This document shows, piece after piece, positions 1-8,144 of a stretch of 64,000 bases of DNA. The position numbers and the translations under genes were made by a program. This stretch comes from Citrobacter braakii (GTDB taxonomy: Bacteria > Pseudomonadota > Gammaproteobacteria > Enterobacterales > Enterobacteriaceae): positions 310,001 through 374,000 of the forward strand of contig NZ_NAEW01000004.1 in assembly GCF_002075345.1 (NCBI RefSeq), given 5' to 3'. Positions within the stretch are counted from its first letter, which is position 1. Each line of letters begins with the position of its first letter. The notes below the pieces were generated by a model that ran no database searches, was not told the DNA's origin, and saw only the letters and a program-made list of their open reading frames with translations.

Positions 1-176
1 GCGGAGTGGTTATCCGCCGCTTCAGTATTTCGGTACCCTTTACGGTCAGCCTGATCCACCCACTTCATCGCCCTGCCTCGGCGCTGGTCGATGCTTTTAC
101 GGCGCATCTGCAAGCCCATCTCCCGAGACTTATCGATCCGCTGGAGGCTATTTTGTATCCACAGACGAAAGCATAA
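1..176 (+). CDS. lysR: LysR, activator of lysA (C-terminal end only)
   Basis: An open frame enters from the left edge and stops at TAA 174-176. The 57 visible residues ([18 protein letters not shown]... ending PQTKA) match the end of the LysR regulator that activates lysA (diaminopimelate decarboxylase) in response to diaminopimelate. Only the last part of the effector-binding domain is present; the helix-turn-helix lies outside the window. The gene ends inside the 3' end of ygeA, so the two are convergent and overlap by about 29 bp. The identity rests on recalled similarity to E. coli LysR and on the ygeA neighbour. Confidence 0.88.
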   Translation, partial: GVVIRRFSISVPFTVSLIHPLHRPASALVDAFTAHLQAHLPRLIDPLEAILYPQTKA

Positions 177-855
177 ACGCCACCGCATCTTGCGCATGGA
201 TTGCCGCGGTGTCGAAAACCGGTAATGGACTTAACTCGGCTGGAACCAGCAGACCAATCTCGGTACAGCCAAAGATAACCCCTTGAGCGCCCTGTTTAGC
301 CAACTGCTCAATTACGCTCAGGTAGTAGTCGCGGGAAGCGTTGCTGAACTCACCGAGGCACAGCTCGTCGAAAATAATCTGGTTTATTTTCTGACGATCA
401 TCAGCCTCAGGAATAAGCGTGCTAATACCAAATTCAGTCTGTAGACGTCCGCGGTAAAAATCCTGCTCCATGGTGTAGCGCGTACCCAGTAGCGCCACGT
501 TGCTCATCTGCTGTTTTTGTATGGCCCGACCCGTCGCATCGGCAATATGCAGGAACGGCACGTCACAGGCGGTTTCAATCGCCTCAGCAACTTTGTGCAT
601 GGTGTTGGTACACAGCACAATCCCTTCTGCTCCAGCTTGCTGAAGCCCTGCGGCGGCCTGCGCGAGGATCTCCCCTGCCCGCTGCCAGTCACCGCCAGAC
701 TGACAGGCTTCAATCTCGTGAAAATCTACGCTGTGCAACAGAATCTGTGCCGAGTGCAGGCCACCCAGACGCTGTTTTACCCCTTCATTAATGAGTCGAT
801 AATAAGGAATGGTGGATTCCCAGCTCATACCGCCCAACAGACCGATCGTTTTCAT
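148..855 (-). CDS. ygeA: YgeA, broad-specificity amino acid racemase
   Basis: An Asp/Glu/hydantoin racemase-family protein of about 235 aa. The two catalytic cysteines are visible in VLCTNTMHK and FGCTEIGLL, the usual pair of PLP-independent racemases, and the N-terminus [15 protein letters not shown] is typical. The frame stays open upstream to 930, but the start is placed at ATG 853-855 (or the adjacent ATG at 858) because an AGGGG ribosome site lies just before it and homologues begin with MKTIGLLGG. In E. coli this enzyme racemises several amino acids. It sits between lysR and, here, kdgF rather than araE. Confidence 0.92.
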   Translation of the reverse strand: MKTIGLLGGMSWESTIPYYRLINEGVKQRLGGLHSAQILLHSVDFHEIEACQSGGDWQRAGEILAQAAAGLQQAGAEGIVLCTNTMHKVAEAIETACDVPFLHIADATGRAIQKQQMSNVALLGTRYTMEQDFYRGRLQTEFGISTLIPEADDRQKINQIIFDELCLGEFSNASRDYYLSVIEQLAKQGAQGVIFGCTEIGLLVPAELSPLPVFDTAAIHAQDAVAFMLSSVDTK

Positions 856-958
856 CATTTCCCCTGATTTGTTGTTATCTCTCCAGTGAACCAAAGATGT
901 GATCAACTTTCCACATCTGTTGGCGTGCATTTCTTTTTTTAATTTTCTGATATAGGTT

Positions 959-979
959 TAATGAAACATTGTTTTAATT
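959..979. promoter_or_regulatory. KdgR-like operator upstream of kdgF
   Basis: AATGAAACATTGTTTTAATT is an imperfect palindrome with the AAAC-AN-YGTTT core of KdgR boxes, the repressor sites of pectin and hexuronate catabolism. It ends about 14 nt before the kdgF start, overlapping the likely promoter or leader, where binding would block transcription. Assigned by consensus only; kdgR itself is not in the window. Confidence 0.72.
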
Positions 980-992
980 ACAGGAAGGCCGA

Positions 993-1319
993 ATGTTTAT
1001 TTTTCATAAAGAGACCACCCTTGAAGATCTGGGCAATGGCGTTACCCGACGCATTCTTGCTCACGACGGTAAAATGATGGCGGTTGAGGTGAACTTCGAG
1101 CAAGGCGCGATTGGTCCGATGCACAATCATCCGCATGAGCAGCTGACTTACGTTTTGTCTGGGGAGTTTGAATTTACCATCGGCGAAGAAAAGCATGTCG
1201 TTAGGGCAGGCGATACCCTATATAAACAACCCAACATTATGCATGGCTGCGTCTGTTTAAAACCGGGAACGCTACTCGATACCTTTACGCCCATGCGCGA
1301 AGATTTTCTGCCTGCGTAA
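993..1319 (+). CDS. kdgF: KdgF-type cupin, unsaturated uronate linearisation
   Basis: A 108-aa single-domain cupin. The metal-binding motif is visible as GPMHNHPHEQLTYVLSGEFE (His ligands plus Glu) and the second cupin motif includes HGCVC near residue 85. KdgF converts unsaturated galacturonate or mannuronate, released by pectate and alginate lyases, to the linear 5-keto-4-deoxyuronate that KduI then isomerises. The start has an AGGAAGG ribosome site. The position next to kduD-kduI and behind a KdgR-like box supports the pectin-pathway role over a generic cupin. In E. coli and Salmonella this slot holds araE, so this is a lineage-specific arrangement. Confidence 0.85.
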   Translation: MFIFHKETTLEDLGNGVTRRILAHDGKMMAVEVNFEQGAIGPMHNHPHEQLTYVLSGEFEFTIGEEKHVVRAGDTLYKQPNIMHGCVCLKPGTLLDTFTPMREDFLPA

Positions 1320-1413
1320 TTTTATCTGTTCGTAATCTGCCTGGCGGCATAATGTTGTTCCAGAGGGAATGAATATGTCGCCTCCGGTGTATTGCTACAT
1401 TCACCTTATGTTT

Positions 1414-1451
1414 AACCGACAAAACCTGCCAAAGGGCAGGGTTTGTCGGTT
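1414..1451. terminator. Strong hairpin between kdgF and kduD
   Basis: A 17-bp stem with one mismatch (arms 1414-1430 and 1435-1451) closes a 4-nt loop AAAG. It lies between the convergent ends of kdgF and kduD and most likely stops or stabilises the 3' ends of both. No long T-run follows on either strand, so its terminator strength is uncertain. Confidence 0.6.
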
Positions 1452-1463
1452 CTGGAAAGCGGG

Positions 1464-2225
1464 TTAACGTGCCAGCCAGCCGCCGTCTACCGCAACGGTA
1501 TAGCCGTTGATATAGTCAGATGCGCTGGATGCCAGGAACACAATCGGCCCCATCAGGTCACTCGGCAGACCCCAACGACCCGCCGGGATACGATCGAGAA
1601 TTTCTGCGCTACGCTGCTCATCAGCGCGCAGCTGTTGAGTGTTGTTCGTCGCCATGTAACCCGGCGCAATTGCGTTGACGTTGATGTTATGTTTGGCCCA
1701 CTCGTTCGCCATCAGGCGGGTGACGCCCATTACACCGCTTTTAGACGCGGTGTAAGACGGCACGCGGATCCCGCCCTGGAAAGAAAGCATAGAGGCGATG
1801 TTGATAATTTTGCCGCCGTTACCCTGAGCGATAAAGTGCTTCGCCGCGGCCTGAGACATAAAGAACACGCTCTTAATGTTCAGGTTCATCACGTCGTCCC
1901 AGTCTTTTTCACTGAAGTCGATCGCATCGTCACGACGGATAAGACCTGCGTTGTTGACCAGAATATCGATATGACCGAATTCTGCCACTGCGCGCTCCAG
2001 CAGCGCCGGAATGCCGTCAATTTGACGCAGGTCGGCGGTCAGACTTAAAAAACGGCGCCCCAGCGCGGTCACGCGTTCGATAGTTTCCGTCGGTTCAACG
2101 ATGTTGATCCCCACGATATCGCAGCCCGCTTCAGCCAAACCCAACGCCATACCCTGACCCAGGCCAGTGTCACAACCGGTCACAACGGCGACCTTACCTT
2201 CAAGAGAGAATGCATTCAAAATCAT
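1464..2225 (-). CDS. kduD: KduD, 2-dehydro-3-deoxy-D-gluconate 5-dehydrogenase
   Basis: A 253-aa short-chain dehydrogenase. The NAD-binding glycine motif (VTGCDTGLGQGMALG) is near residues 15-29, NNAG near 90 and the YTASK catalytic motif near 158-162. It reduces 2,5-diketo-3-deoxygluconate to 2-keto-3-deoxygluconate, the step after KduI. The sequence is almost the same as E. coli KduD throughout. It lies 57 bp downstream of kduI on the same strand, consistent with a kduI-kduD operon. Confidence 0.97.
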   Translation of the reverse strand: MILNAFSLEGKVAVVTGCDTGLGQGMALGLAEAGCDIVGINIVEPTETIERVTALGRRFLSLTADLRQIDGIPALLERAVAEFGHIDILVNNAGLIRRDDAIDFSEKDWDDVMNLNIKSVFFMSQAAAKHFIAQGNGGKIINIASMLSFQGGIRVPSYTASKSGVMGVTRLMANEWAKHNINVNAIAPGYMATNNTQQLRADEQRSAEILDRIPAGRWGLPSDLMGPIVFLASSASDYINGYTVAVDGGWLAR

Positions 2226-2282
2226 TGTAAATCCTTAATTTTTTATAATGCCCGCCGCAGCAGGCACGGCTATCGCCCGCAA

Positions 2283-3119
2283 CTAGCGCAGATCTTTGAC
2301 CGCTACATGGTCCATATCATCAAAGACCTGGTTTTCGCCGACCATGCCCCAAATGAACGTATAAGCTTTTGTGCCAACGCCGGAGTGAATTGACCAGCTC
2401 GGCGAAATCACCGCCTGCTCGTTGTGCATCACAATATGACGCGTTTCCTGAGGCTGCCCCATCATGTGGAAGACGCAGGTATCTTCTTCCATATTGAAAT
2501 AGAAATAGACTTCCATACGACGTTCATGGGTATGACACGGCATGGTGTTCCACAGGTTACCCGGCGCCAGTTCGGTCAGACCCATGCTCAACTGGCAGGT
2601 TTCCAGCACATCCGGCACAAAATATTTGTTGATGGTACGACGGTTACTGGTGAGGTCATCGCCCAGCGTCACTGGCGCAACGTCTGCTGGCGTGACTTTT
2701 TTGGTTGGATAAGTCGTGTGGGCCGGCGCGCAGTTGTAGTAAAACTTCGCCGGTTTCGCCGTATCGATACTGGCGAATACCACTGCTTTGGCCCCTTTCC
2801 CGACGTACAGCGCGTCACGATGACCAATTTCATAGCACTGGCCGTCAACGGTAATCGTGCCCGGGCCACCGATGTTAATCACACCCAGCTCACGACGCTC
2901 GAGGAAGTAGGTTACGCCCAGCTGTTTGCCGACTTCGCCACCCACAGAGACGGTTTTGGCTACTGGCATAATGCCGCCAACAATGATGCGGTCAATGTGG
3001 CTGTAGACCATGGTGTATTCATCTGCGACAAACACTTCTTCGACCAAAAACTCATTACGCAGCTCCTGAGTGTCCAGGGTTTTCGCATGCGCACTATGGA
3101 TGCTTTGTCTTACGTCCAC
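2283..3119 (-). CDS. kduI: KduI, 5-keto-4-deoxyuronate isomerase
   Basis: A 278-aa cupin-fold isomerase, full length. The zinc site is visible as His196, His198 and Glu203 in CHTHERRME, with a further His near 244 (SWSIHSG). It interconverts 5-keto-4-deoxyuronate and 2,5-diketo-3-deoxygluconate in unsaturated uronate catabolism, acting after KdgF. The start ATG 3117-3119 has a GGAGG-like ribosome site. The upstream region has a KdgR-like box and a CRP-like site, so repression by KdgR and catabolite activation are likely. Confidence 0.97.
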   Translation of the reverse strand: MDVRQSIHSAHAKTLDTQELRNEFLVEEVFVADEYTMVYSHIDRIIVGGIMPVAKTVSVGGEVGKQLGVTYFLERRELGVINIGGPGTITVDGQCYEIGHRDALYVGKGAKAVVFASIDTAKPAKFYYNCAPAHTTYPTKKVTPADVAPVTLGDDLTSNRRTINKYFVPDVLETCQLSMGLTELAPGNLWNTMPCHTHERRMEVYFYFNMEEDTCVFHMMGQPQETRHIVMHNEQAVISPSWSIHSGVGTKAYTFIWGMVGENQVFDDMDHVAVKDLR

Positions 3120-3229
3120 ATTTACCTCCAGTGATAAATTGACCGTGAATGCTTAAACGAATAGCAAAACGCTGTTCCGTTTTATCTTATGCGCTCATGA
3201 TATCCCTCCCGGAATGGGTTTTCAATTAC

Positions 3230-3250
3230 AAATAAAACAACGTTTCACTT
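3230..3250. promoter_or_regulatory. KdgR-like operator upstream of kduI
   Basis: AATAAAACAACGTTTCACTT has the AAAC-AN-YGTTTC core of a KdgR box and lies about 110 bp upstream of the kduI start. Together with the box before kdgF it suggests joint control of the pathway. Confidence 0.72.
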
Positions 3251-3273
3251 TTTCTGCATCTTATTATCAAAAG

Positions 3274-3289
3274 TGTAATTGCGATCACG
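3274..3289. promoter_or_regulatory. CRP-like site upstream of kduI
   Basis: TGTAA-TTGCGA-TCACG fits the TGTGA-N6-TCACA pattern with two deviations. It lies 24 bp upstream, with respect to kduI, of the KdgR-like box. Candidate only. Confidence 0.45.
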
Positions 3290-3460
3290 CTAGCGCATAT
3301 AAATCGCGGGAACGGTTTCAATAAAATTATTTAAAACAATTAGATAGATAAAAATAAACAAGAGTAGTTCATGAGGGGTAGGGATAAGACATTGAAAATA
3401 CAGCCAGCCTCACACGCCGTTCACACACCTTTTCTAACAAAGTGCGCTGTTAATCACATG

Positions 3461-3480
3461 AAATGAAACACCGTTTTGAT
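3461..3480. promoter_or_regulatory. Third KdgR-like box, not next to a gene
   Basis: AAATGAAACACCGTTTTGAT is the best match to the KdgR consensus of the three in the window. It lies 340 bp from kduI and is followed 43 bp later by a rightward terminator with no convincing gene between. It may be a distal kduI operator, control a short RNA, or be left over from a lost pectin gene. Confidence 0.6.
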
Positions 3481-3522
3481 ACGTTAACAGAGTTTAGAGT
3501 GTATGTTTCTGTAACTGGCCTT

Positions 3523-3546
3523 GCCCTCCTGTTGGAGGGCTTTTTT
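3523..3546 (+). terminator. Rho-independent terminator, rightward
   Basis: GCCCTCC-TGTT-GGAGGGC is a perfect 7-bp GC stem followed by TTTTTT. The T-run is on the + strand, so it cannot serve yqeF or kduI, which are both leftward. It implies a short rightward transcript starting after about 3400. Confidence 0.78.
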
Positions 3547-3603
3547 ATAGATGCAGGGGATATACAGCGGGAAAGGCGTTTAAGCAGAGAAAACTACGGG
3601 TGG

Positions 3604-4782
3604 TTAATCTCGTTCGATAGCGAGCGCCACGCCCTGACCACCGCCGATACATAACGTTGCCAGGCCCTTGTGCGCCCGACGCTTCACCATTTCATGCACC
3701 AGTGAAACCAGAATACGGCAGCCAGATGCGCCAATCGGATGACCGAGCGCAATGGCTCCGCCGTTCACATTCACCCGCCGTTCATCCCACTCCAGCATTT
3801 TTCCAACGGACAATGCCTGTGCGGCAAAGGCTTCGTTGGCCTCGATAAGATCAACATCAGCCAGTTGCCAGCCCACACGCTCAAGGCAACGGCGCGTCGC
3901 GTACACCGGCGCAATTCCCATGAGCGCGGGATCAACCCCGACGCTGGCAAAGGCACGAATGCGAGCCAGCACCGGCAAATTCAGCTCCAGGGCCTTGGCC
4001 TCGCTCATCATCATCACCGCAGCGGCGCCATCATTGATGGATGACGCGTTGCCCGCGGTTACTGAGCCGAGCCTGTCGAAGGTCGGATCCAGACGCGCCA
4101 GCCCTTCTGCGCTGGCATCGGTGCGCGGCTGTTCGTCGGTATCCACCACGAACGATTGCCCATTACGCTGCGTTACCACCGGCACGATTTCATCTTTAAA
4201 GCGCCCGGCGTCAATTGCCATCCGCGCCTTGTGCTGCGAATGCAGTGCGTAGGCATCCTGCAGTTCACGGCTGATGCCATATTCCCGCGCCAGATTTTCC
4301 GCGGTAACGCCCATATGGTAATCGTTGAAAGCGTCCCACAGGCCGTCATGCACCAGGCTGTCGACCAGTTGACTGTTGCCCAACTGTGCGCCGGTACGGC
4401 TATCAGTAAGGACATGCGGCGCACGGCTCATATTCTCTTGTCCGCCCGCAATCACAATGTCGGCTTCGCCGCACTGGATAGCCTGGGTCGCCAGATGCAG
4501 CGCTTTCAGACCCGAGCCGCAGACATCGTTAATGGTGATGGCGGAGACGGTATTGGGTAGCCCACCATTGATGGCGGACTGACGCGCCGGGTTTTGCCCG
4601 GCACCTGCGGTAAGCACCTGTCCGAGGATCACTTCATCCACAGCGTGAACGTCCACGCCCGTGCGCTCCAGTAACGCCCTGACTACCATGCTACCTAATT
4701 CAACGGCAGAGTGGCGCGCCAGCGTCCCCTGGAAGCAGCCGATCGGTGTCCGTAACGCCCCGACTATCACAACCTCTTTCAT
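3604..4782 (-). CDS. yqeF: YqeF, acetyl-CoA acetyltransferase (thiolase)
   Basis: A thiolase of 392 aa. The nucleophile Cys88 is in NDVCGSG, the His motif in GGAIALGHPIGASG and the second active Cys in CIGGGQG near the C-terminus, so all catalytic parts are present. It would condense two acetyl-CoA to acetoacetyl-CoA or run the reverse reaction; the physiological role of YqeF is not settled. The frame is open to 4806, but MKEVVIVGALRTPIG at 4782 matches family N-termini and has a GAGGTGGTG ribosome region before it. Confidence 0.95.
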   Translation of the reverse strand: MKEVVIVGALRTPIGCFQGTLARHSAVELGSMVVRALLERTGVDVHAVDEVILGQVLTAGAGQNPARQSAINGGLPNTVSAITINDVCGSGLKALHLATQAIQCGEADIVIAGGQENMSRAPHVLTDSRTGAQLGNSQLVDSLVHDGLWDAFNDYHMGVTAENLAREYGISRELQDAYALHSQHKARMAIDAGRFKDEIVPVVTQRNGQSFVVDTDEQPRTDASAEGLARLDPTFDRLGSVTAGNASSINDGAAAVMMMSEAKALELNLPVLARIRAFASVGVDPALMGIAPVYATRRCLERVGWQLADVDLIEANEAFAAQALSVGKMLEWDERRVNVNGGAIALGHPIGASGCRILVSLVHEMVKRRAHKGLATLCIGGGQGVALAIERD

Positions 4783-4855
4783 CACCACCTCAGCGCAAAA
4801 TAACACCGCAATAGTAGATGATTGTTAAAAAGAGTTATCAAGGTTGTTTAAAAAC

Positions 4856-4871
4856 GGTGATTTTTATCACA
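4856..4871. promoter_or_regulatory. CRP-like site upstream of yqeF
   Basis: GGTGA-TTTTTA-TCACA resembles the CRP pattern and lies about 80 bp upstream of the yqeF start. Weak candidate, based on consensus only. Confidence 0.38.
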
Positions 4872-4884
4872 AAGGAAATTCGTA

Positions 4885-5769
4885 TCATTTATTGGTCATC
4901 TGAACGCCACTCTGCTGTAAATGGTCGCGCAGCCAACTTCCCGCCACGCCAGGCGGTGATTTCTTATTCCACAGCAGATCGATAGAAATAGCCTTTGGCC
5001 AGCCGGGCAGCATCAATTGGACCAGCGGTTTTTCTGCCGCAAACTCCTCCACCAGCGCACAAGGGAGCGCGCACCAGCCGAACCCCTGCACCGCCATACT
5101 CAGCAGCAACAAATAGTTAGGCGCCGACCAGACGGGGCCGCGCGCCACGTTAGTGCCGCTCTCCAGATAGGTATTCAGCCGCAGCTCTCGCCAGGTATGT
5201 AGCTGTTCCCACTGCAGTTTTTCTTGAGTCGCCAGTGGATGCGATGCCGCAACGTATAATCCCATCCAGGTTTGCATCGGCAGACGCGTGACGCCCATGT
5301 CGGTCGGGTAATCCTCCCGCGCTTCGATCAACCCAACCTGAGCACGTCCTTTTTGCAGCAGATCGATAACGTCTTCATCTTCGCCAATCAGACATTCAAA
5401 CTCGGTATGGGGAAACTTGTGGTCAAACTGCACCATCAATTCTTCCAGCACATCCGGATGCAGCGTGTCAGACAAAACGAAGGTCAGACGCGCTTCCGTT
5501 TCACCCGACAGCGAAATCGCTGCCTCATCAAGACGTTCGCTGGCCGTCAAAATTGCCTGCACATAGCCCAGCACCCGCTTACCTTCTTCGGTTAGCGTCG
5601 GCTGACGTGATGAGCGGTCAAACAGCGCAAAACCGAGATCGGCTTCCAGATGCGCAATGGCCGTGCTGATGGTGGACTGACTTTTACGCAGCCGCCGGGC
5701 CGCAGCAGAAAATGAGCCGCAGGAAACGGTCTCCACAAATGCCGTTAACGCTTCAGGGGAGTAACGCAT
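4885..5769 (-). CDS. LysR-family regulator, divergent from a PACE efflux gene
   Basis: A 294-aa LysR regulator: winged helix-turn-helix at about residues 3-60 (SFSAAARRLRKSQSTISTAI) and a substrate-binding domain from about 90. It is transcribed away from the PACE efflux gene with a 101-bp shared gap. That gap holds an AT-rich palindrome (TATCTTTTAGATA, about 5798-5810) that could be its operator. The arrangement recalls AceR-AceI of Acinetobacter, where a LysR protein activates a PACE pump, so it probably controls its neighbour. The effector is unknown. Confidence 0.82.
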   Translation of the reverse strand: MRYSPEALTAFVETVSCGSFSAAARRLRKSQSTISTAIAHLEADLGFALFDRSSRQPTLTEEGKRVLGYVQAILTASERLDEAAISLSGETEARLTFVLSDTLHPDVLEELMVQFDHKFPHTEFECLIGEDEDVIDLLQKGRAQVGLIEAREDYPTDMGVTRLPMQTWMGLYVAASHPLATQEKLQWEQLHTWRELRLNTYLESGTNVARGPVWSAPNYLLLLSMAVQGFGWCALPCALVEEFAAEKPLVQLMLPGWPKAISIDLLWNKKSPPGVAGSWLRDHLQQSGVQMTNK

Positions 5770-5870
5770 GAACTATCTACTTTATCGATGGATACTATCT
5801 TTTAGATATCACATAAAACGATAAAATTGCCACCATTCCGTTATCCGGGCATCAAAGAAGGTTTTAGATT

Positions 5871-6326
5871 ATGCAACACGATACAGTCCAACGCCGCTCG
5901 TTACTGGAGCGAATTTTTCATGCCGTCTGCTTTGAAGGCATTGCCACCGCGATCCTCGCACCAACCACCGCATGGTTGATGCAGCGCTCGGTGCTGGAAA
6001 TGGGCGGACTGACCATCCTTCTCGCCACCACGGCGATGATCTGGAATATCATTTATAACGCCCTGTTTGACCGACTGTGGCCGTCGCACCTGGTAAAACG
6101 TACGGCTAAAGTGCGGGCATTCCACGCCTTAGGCTTCGAGAGCGGTTTTATTGTCATCGGGGTGAGCATCGTGGCGTATGTGCTGAACGTCAGCCTGCTC
6201 CAGGCATTCACACTGGAAATAGGTTTCTTCCTGTTCTTCCTGCCATACACCATGTTCTATAACTGGGCTTATGACACTTTACGCGAGCGCGTTATGAAGC
6301 GTCGCCAGCAGCGCGTTACTGCCTGA
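5871..6326 (+). CDS. PACE-family multidrug/biocide efflux transporter
   Basis: A 151-aa membrane protein with four predicted helices arranged as two bacterial transmembrane pair domains, the hallmark of the PACE (AceI-like) family. The conserved acidic residue of the first helix is present as Glu22 in HAVCFEGIAT, equivalent to the functional Glu15 of AceI. Family members export cationic biocides such as chlorhexidine and probably short diamines by proton exchange at the inner membrane. A divergent LysR regulator is adjacent, and a terminator follows. Confidence 0.86.
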   Translation: MQHDTVQRRSLLERIFHAVCFEGIATAILAPTTAWLMQRSVLEMGGLTILLATTAMIWNIIYNALFDRLWPSHLVKRTAKVRAFHALGFESGFIVIGVSIVAYVLNVSLLQAFTLEIGFFLFFLPYTMFYNWAYDTLRERVMKRRQQRVTA

Positions 6327-6339
6327 TAATTCAAACAAT

Positions 6340-6368
6340 AGCCGGAATCTTCTCGGTTCCGGCTTTTG
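6340..6368 (+). terminator. Terminator after the PACE gene
   Basis: AGCCGGAA and TTCCGGCT form an 8-bp stem around a 9-nt loop, followed by TTTG, 14 bp after the stop codon. The T-run is short. Confidence 0.6.
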
Positions 6369-6468
6369 ATCCATTCACTCGCCCGCTTGTTGACACCTCC
6401 CCCAGCCCCTGCCATTTGTGGTAAATTGCGCTTCTTTTTGTTTATTTTATAGTTGATACGTTCAAATA

Positions 6469-7698
6469 ATGTCGAAATTTTGGTCAAAAGAAGAGACTCT
6501 CTGGAGCTTCGCACTATATGGGACTGCCGTCGGCGCAGGAACCCTCTTCCTCCCCATACAGCTGGGTTCTGCAGGCGCGGTGGTACTGTTTATCACCGCA
6601 CTCGTCGCCTGGCCTTTAACCTACTGGCCGCACAAGGCGCTGTGCCAGTTTATCCTGTCCTCAAAAACCTCGGCAGGTGAAGGGATCACTGGTGCAGTTA
6701 CGCACTACTACGGCAAAAAGATAGGCAGCCTGATCACGACCCTCTATTTTATTGCCTTCTTTGTGGTGGTGCTGATCTACGCCGTGGCGATAACCAATTC
6801 ACTCACTGAACAACTGGCAAAACATATCGCCATCGATCTGCGTGTTCGCATGCTGGTCAGTCTTGGCGTGGTGCTGGTGCTGAACTTGATTTTTCTGATG
6901 GGCCGACAAGCAACCATTCGGGTAATGGGTTTTCTGGTGTTCCCGCTCATCGCGTACTTTTTGTTCCTTTCGCTCTACCTGACCGGAAGCTGGCAGCCAA
7001 CGCTACTCACCGGCCAGATGTCTTTCGATCAGCACACGCTTCATCAGGTTTGGATATCTATTCCCGTGATGGTTTTCGCTTTTAGCCATACGCCAATTAT
7101 CTCGACGTTCGCCATCGACCGACGTGAGAAATATGGCGAGCAGGCCATGGGTAAATGCAAAAAAATCATGAAGGTAGCCTACGTCATCATCTGCCTGAGC
7201 GTGCTGTTTTTCGTCTTCAGCTGTTTGCTTTCGATTCCGACAAACTATATCGAGGACGCGAAAAATGAAGGCGTGACCATTCTGTCAGCGCTATCGATGA
7301 TGCCAAACGCACCAGCATGGCTGTCGATTTCTGGGATCATTGTCGCCGTCGTGGCGATGTCAAAATCGTTCCTCGGCACCTACTTTGGCGTGATTGAAGG
7401 GGCAACCGAGGTGGTAAAAACATCGTTGCATCAGGTGGGAGTGAAGAAAAGCCGGGCCTTTAACCGCGCCCTGTCCATTATGCTGGTTTCGACCATTACG
7501 TTTATCATTTGCTGCATTAACCCTAATGCAATTTCAATGATTTACGCGATTAGCGGGCCGCTGATTGCCATGATTCTGTTTATCATGCCGACATTATCTA
7601 CCTATCTGATCCCGGCGCTAAAGCCGTACCGTTCAGTGGGAAATCTGATCACCCTGATTGTCGGTCTGCTGTGCGTATCTGTGATGTTTTTTGGCTAG
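6469..7698 (+). CDS. yqeG: YqeG, HAAAP-family amino acid transporter
   Basis: A 409-aa inner-membrane transporter with about 11 helices, nearly identical to E. coli YqeG and related to SdaC/TdcC serine and threonine carriers. The N-terminus MSKFWSKEETLWSFALYGTA and the GAGTLFLPIQLG first-helix motif are typical. E. coli YqeG has been linked to serine uptake. It is the last gene of the shared left flank; in E. coli the ETT2 cluster begins just after it, but here rcnR/rcnA follow. Confidence 0.94.
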   Translation: MSKFWSKEETLWSFALYGTAVGAGTLFLPIQLGSAGAVVLFITALVAWPLTYWPHKALCQFILSSKTSAGEGITGAVTHYYGKKIGSLITTLYFIAFFVVVLIYAVAITNSLTEQLAKHIAIDLRVRMLVSLGVVLVLNLIFLMGRQATIRVMGFLVFPLIAYFLFLSLYLTGSWQPTLLTGQMSFDQHTLHQVWISIPVMVFAFSHTPIISTFAIDRREKYGEQAMGKCKKIMKVAYVIICLSVLFFVFSCLLSIPTNYIEDAKNEGVTILSALSMMPNAPAWLSISGIIVAVVAMSKSFLGTYFGVIEGATEVVKTSLHQVGVKKSRAFNRALSIMLVSTITFIICCINPNAISMIYAISGPLIAMILFIMPTLSTYLIPALKPYRSVGNLITLIVGLLCVSVMFFG

Positions 7699-7706
7699 AA
7701 CGTGTT

Positions 7707-7745
7707 TTTAACGGCTCATTCATCAGTATGTGGATGAGCCGTTAA
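7707..7745. terminator. Bidirectional terminator between yqeG and rcnR
   Basis: TTTAACGGCTCAT and ATGAGCCGTTAAA form a perfect 13-bp stem between the convergent ends of yqeG and rcnR, with A/T-rich outer arms that give U-tracts on both strands. Confidence 0.8.
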
Positions 7746-7751
7746 ACTGAC

Positions 7752-8024
7752 TTATTTGATGTACGAATCGAGTACCTTCAAAACCACATCCAAATCTTCT
7801 TCGCGCTTAATTTCATCGCCCTGATGCACAATGTGCTCGGTCAGATGACCTTTAATCACCTCGCGCATTAACCCGTTTACCGCACCGCGGATCGCCGCTA
7901 TTTGCTGCAATACCGCCGCGCATTCATGCGGTTCATCCAGCATGGTTTTCAACGCCGCTACCTGCCCCTGAATCTTACTGGTTCGGGCTTTCAGCTTTTG
8001 TTTGTCGCGGATCGTATGTGACAT
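7752..8024 (-). CDS. rcnR: RcnR, Ni(II)/Co(II)-responsive repressor
   Basis: A 90-aa all-helical CsoR/RcnR protein. The metal ligands are all present: His3, Cys35 (PHECAAV), His60 and His64. RcnR represses rcnA and releases DNA when Ni or Co binds. It is divergent from rcnA across a 120-bp gap with two G-tract operators. In E. coli rcnRA lies elsewhere on the chromosome, so here the pair has a different position, inside the variable zone. Confidence 0.95.
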   Translation of the reverse strand: MSHTIRDKQKLKARTSKIQGQVAALKTMLDEPHECAAVLQQIAAIRGAVNGLMREVIKGHLTEHIVHQGDEIKREEDLDVVLKVLDSYIK

Positions 8025-8073
8025 AGCAATACCTTTTCAACGTCTGGCTGGAGCGACAATACCATCGTCATTC

Positions 8074-8108
8074 TACTGGGGGGTAGTATTTAATACTGGG
8101 GGGGAGTA
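8074..8108. promoter_or_regulatory. Two RcnR operators between rcnR and rcnA
   Basis: TACT-G6-TAGTA at 8074-8088 and TACT-G7-AGTA at 8094-8108 are the G-tract-in-inverted-repeat sites to which RcnR binds. They are side by side in the divergent promoter, so one tetramer per site could control both genes. Confidence 0.88.
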
Positions 8109-8144
8109 GAATCTGGCAAAATTAAACAACTAAGAATCATTCTC

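Noticed and set aside
3463..3654. 63-aa rightward ORF starting inside the KdgR-like box
   Set aside because: It reads through a strong terminator and into the 3' end of yqeF, and its ATG lies in the operator.
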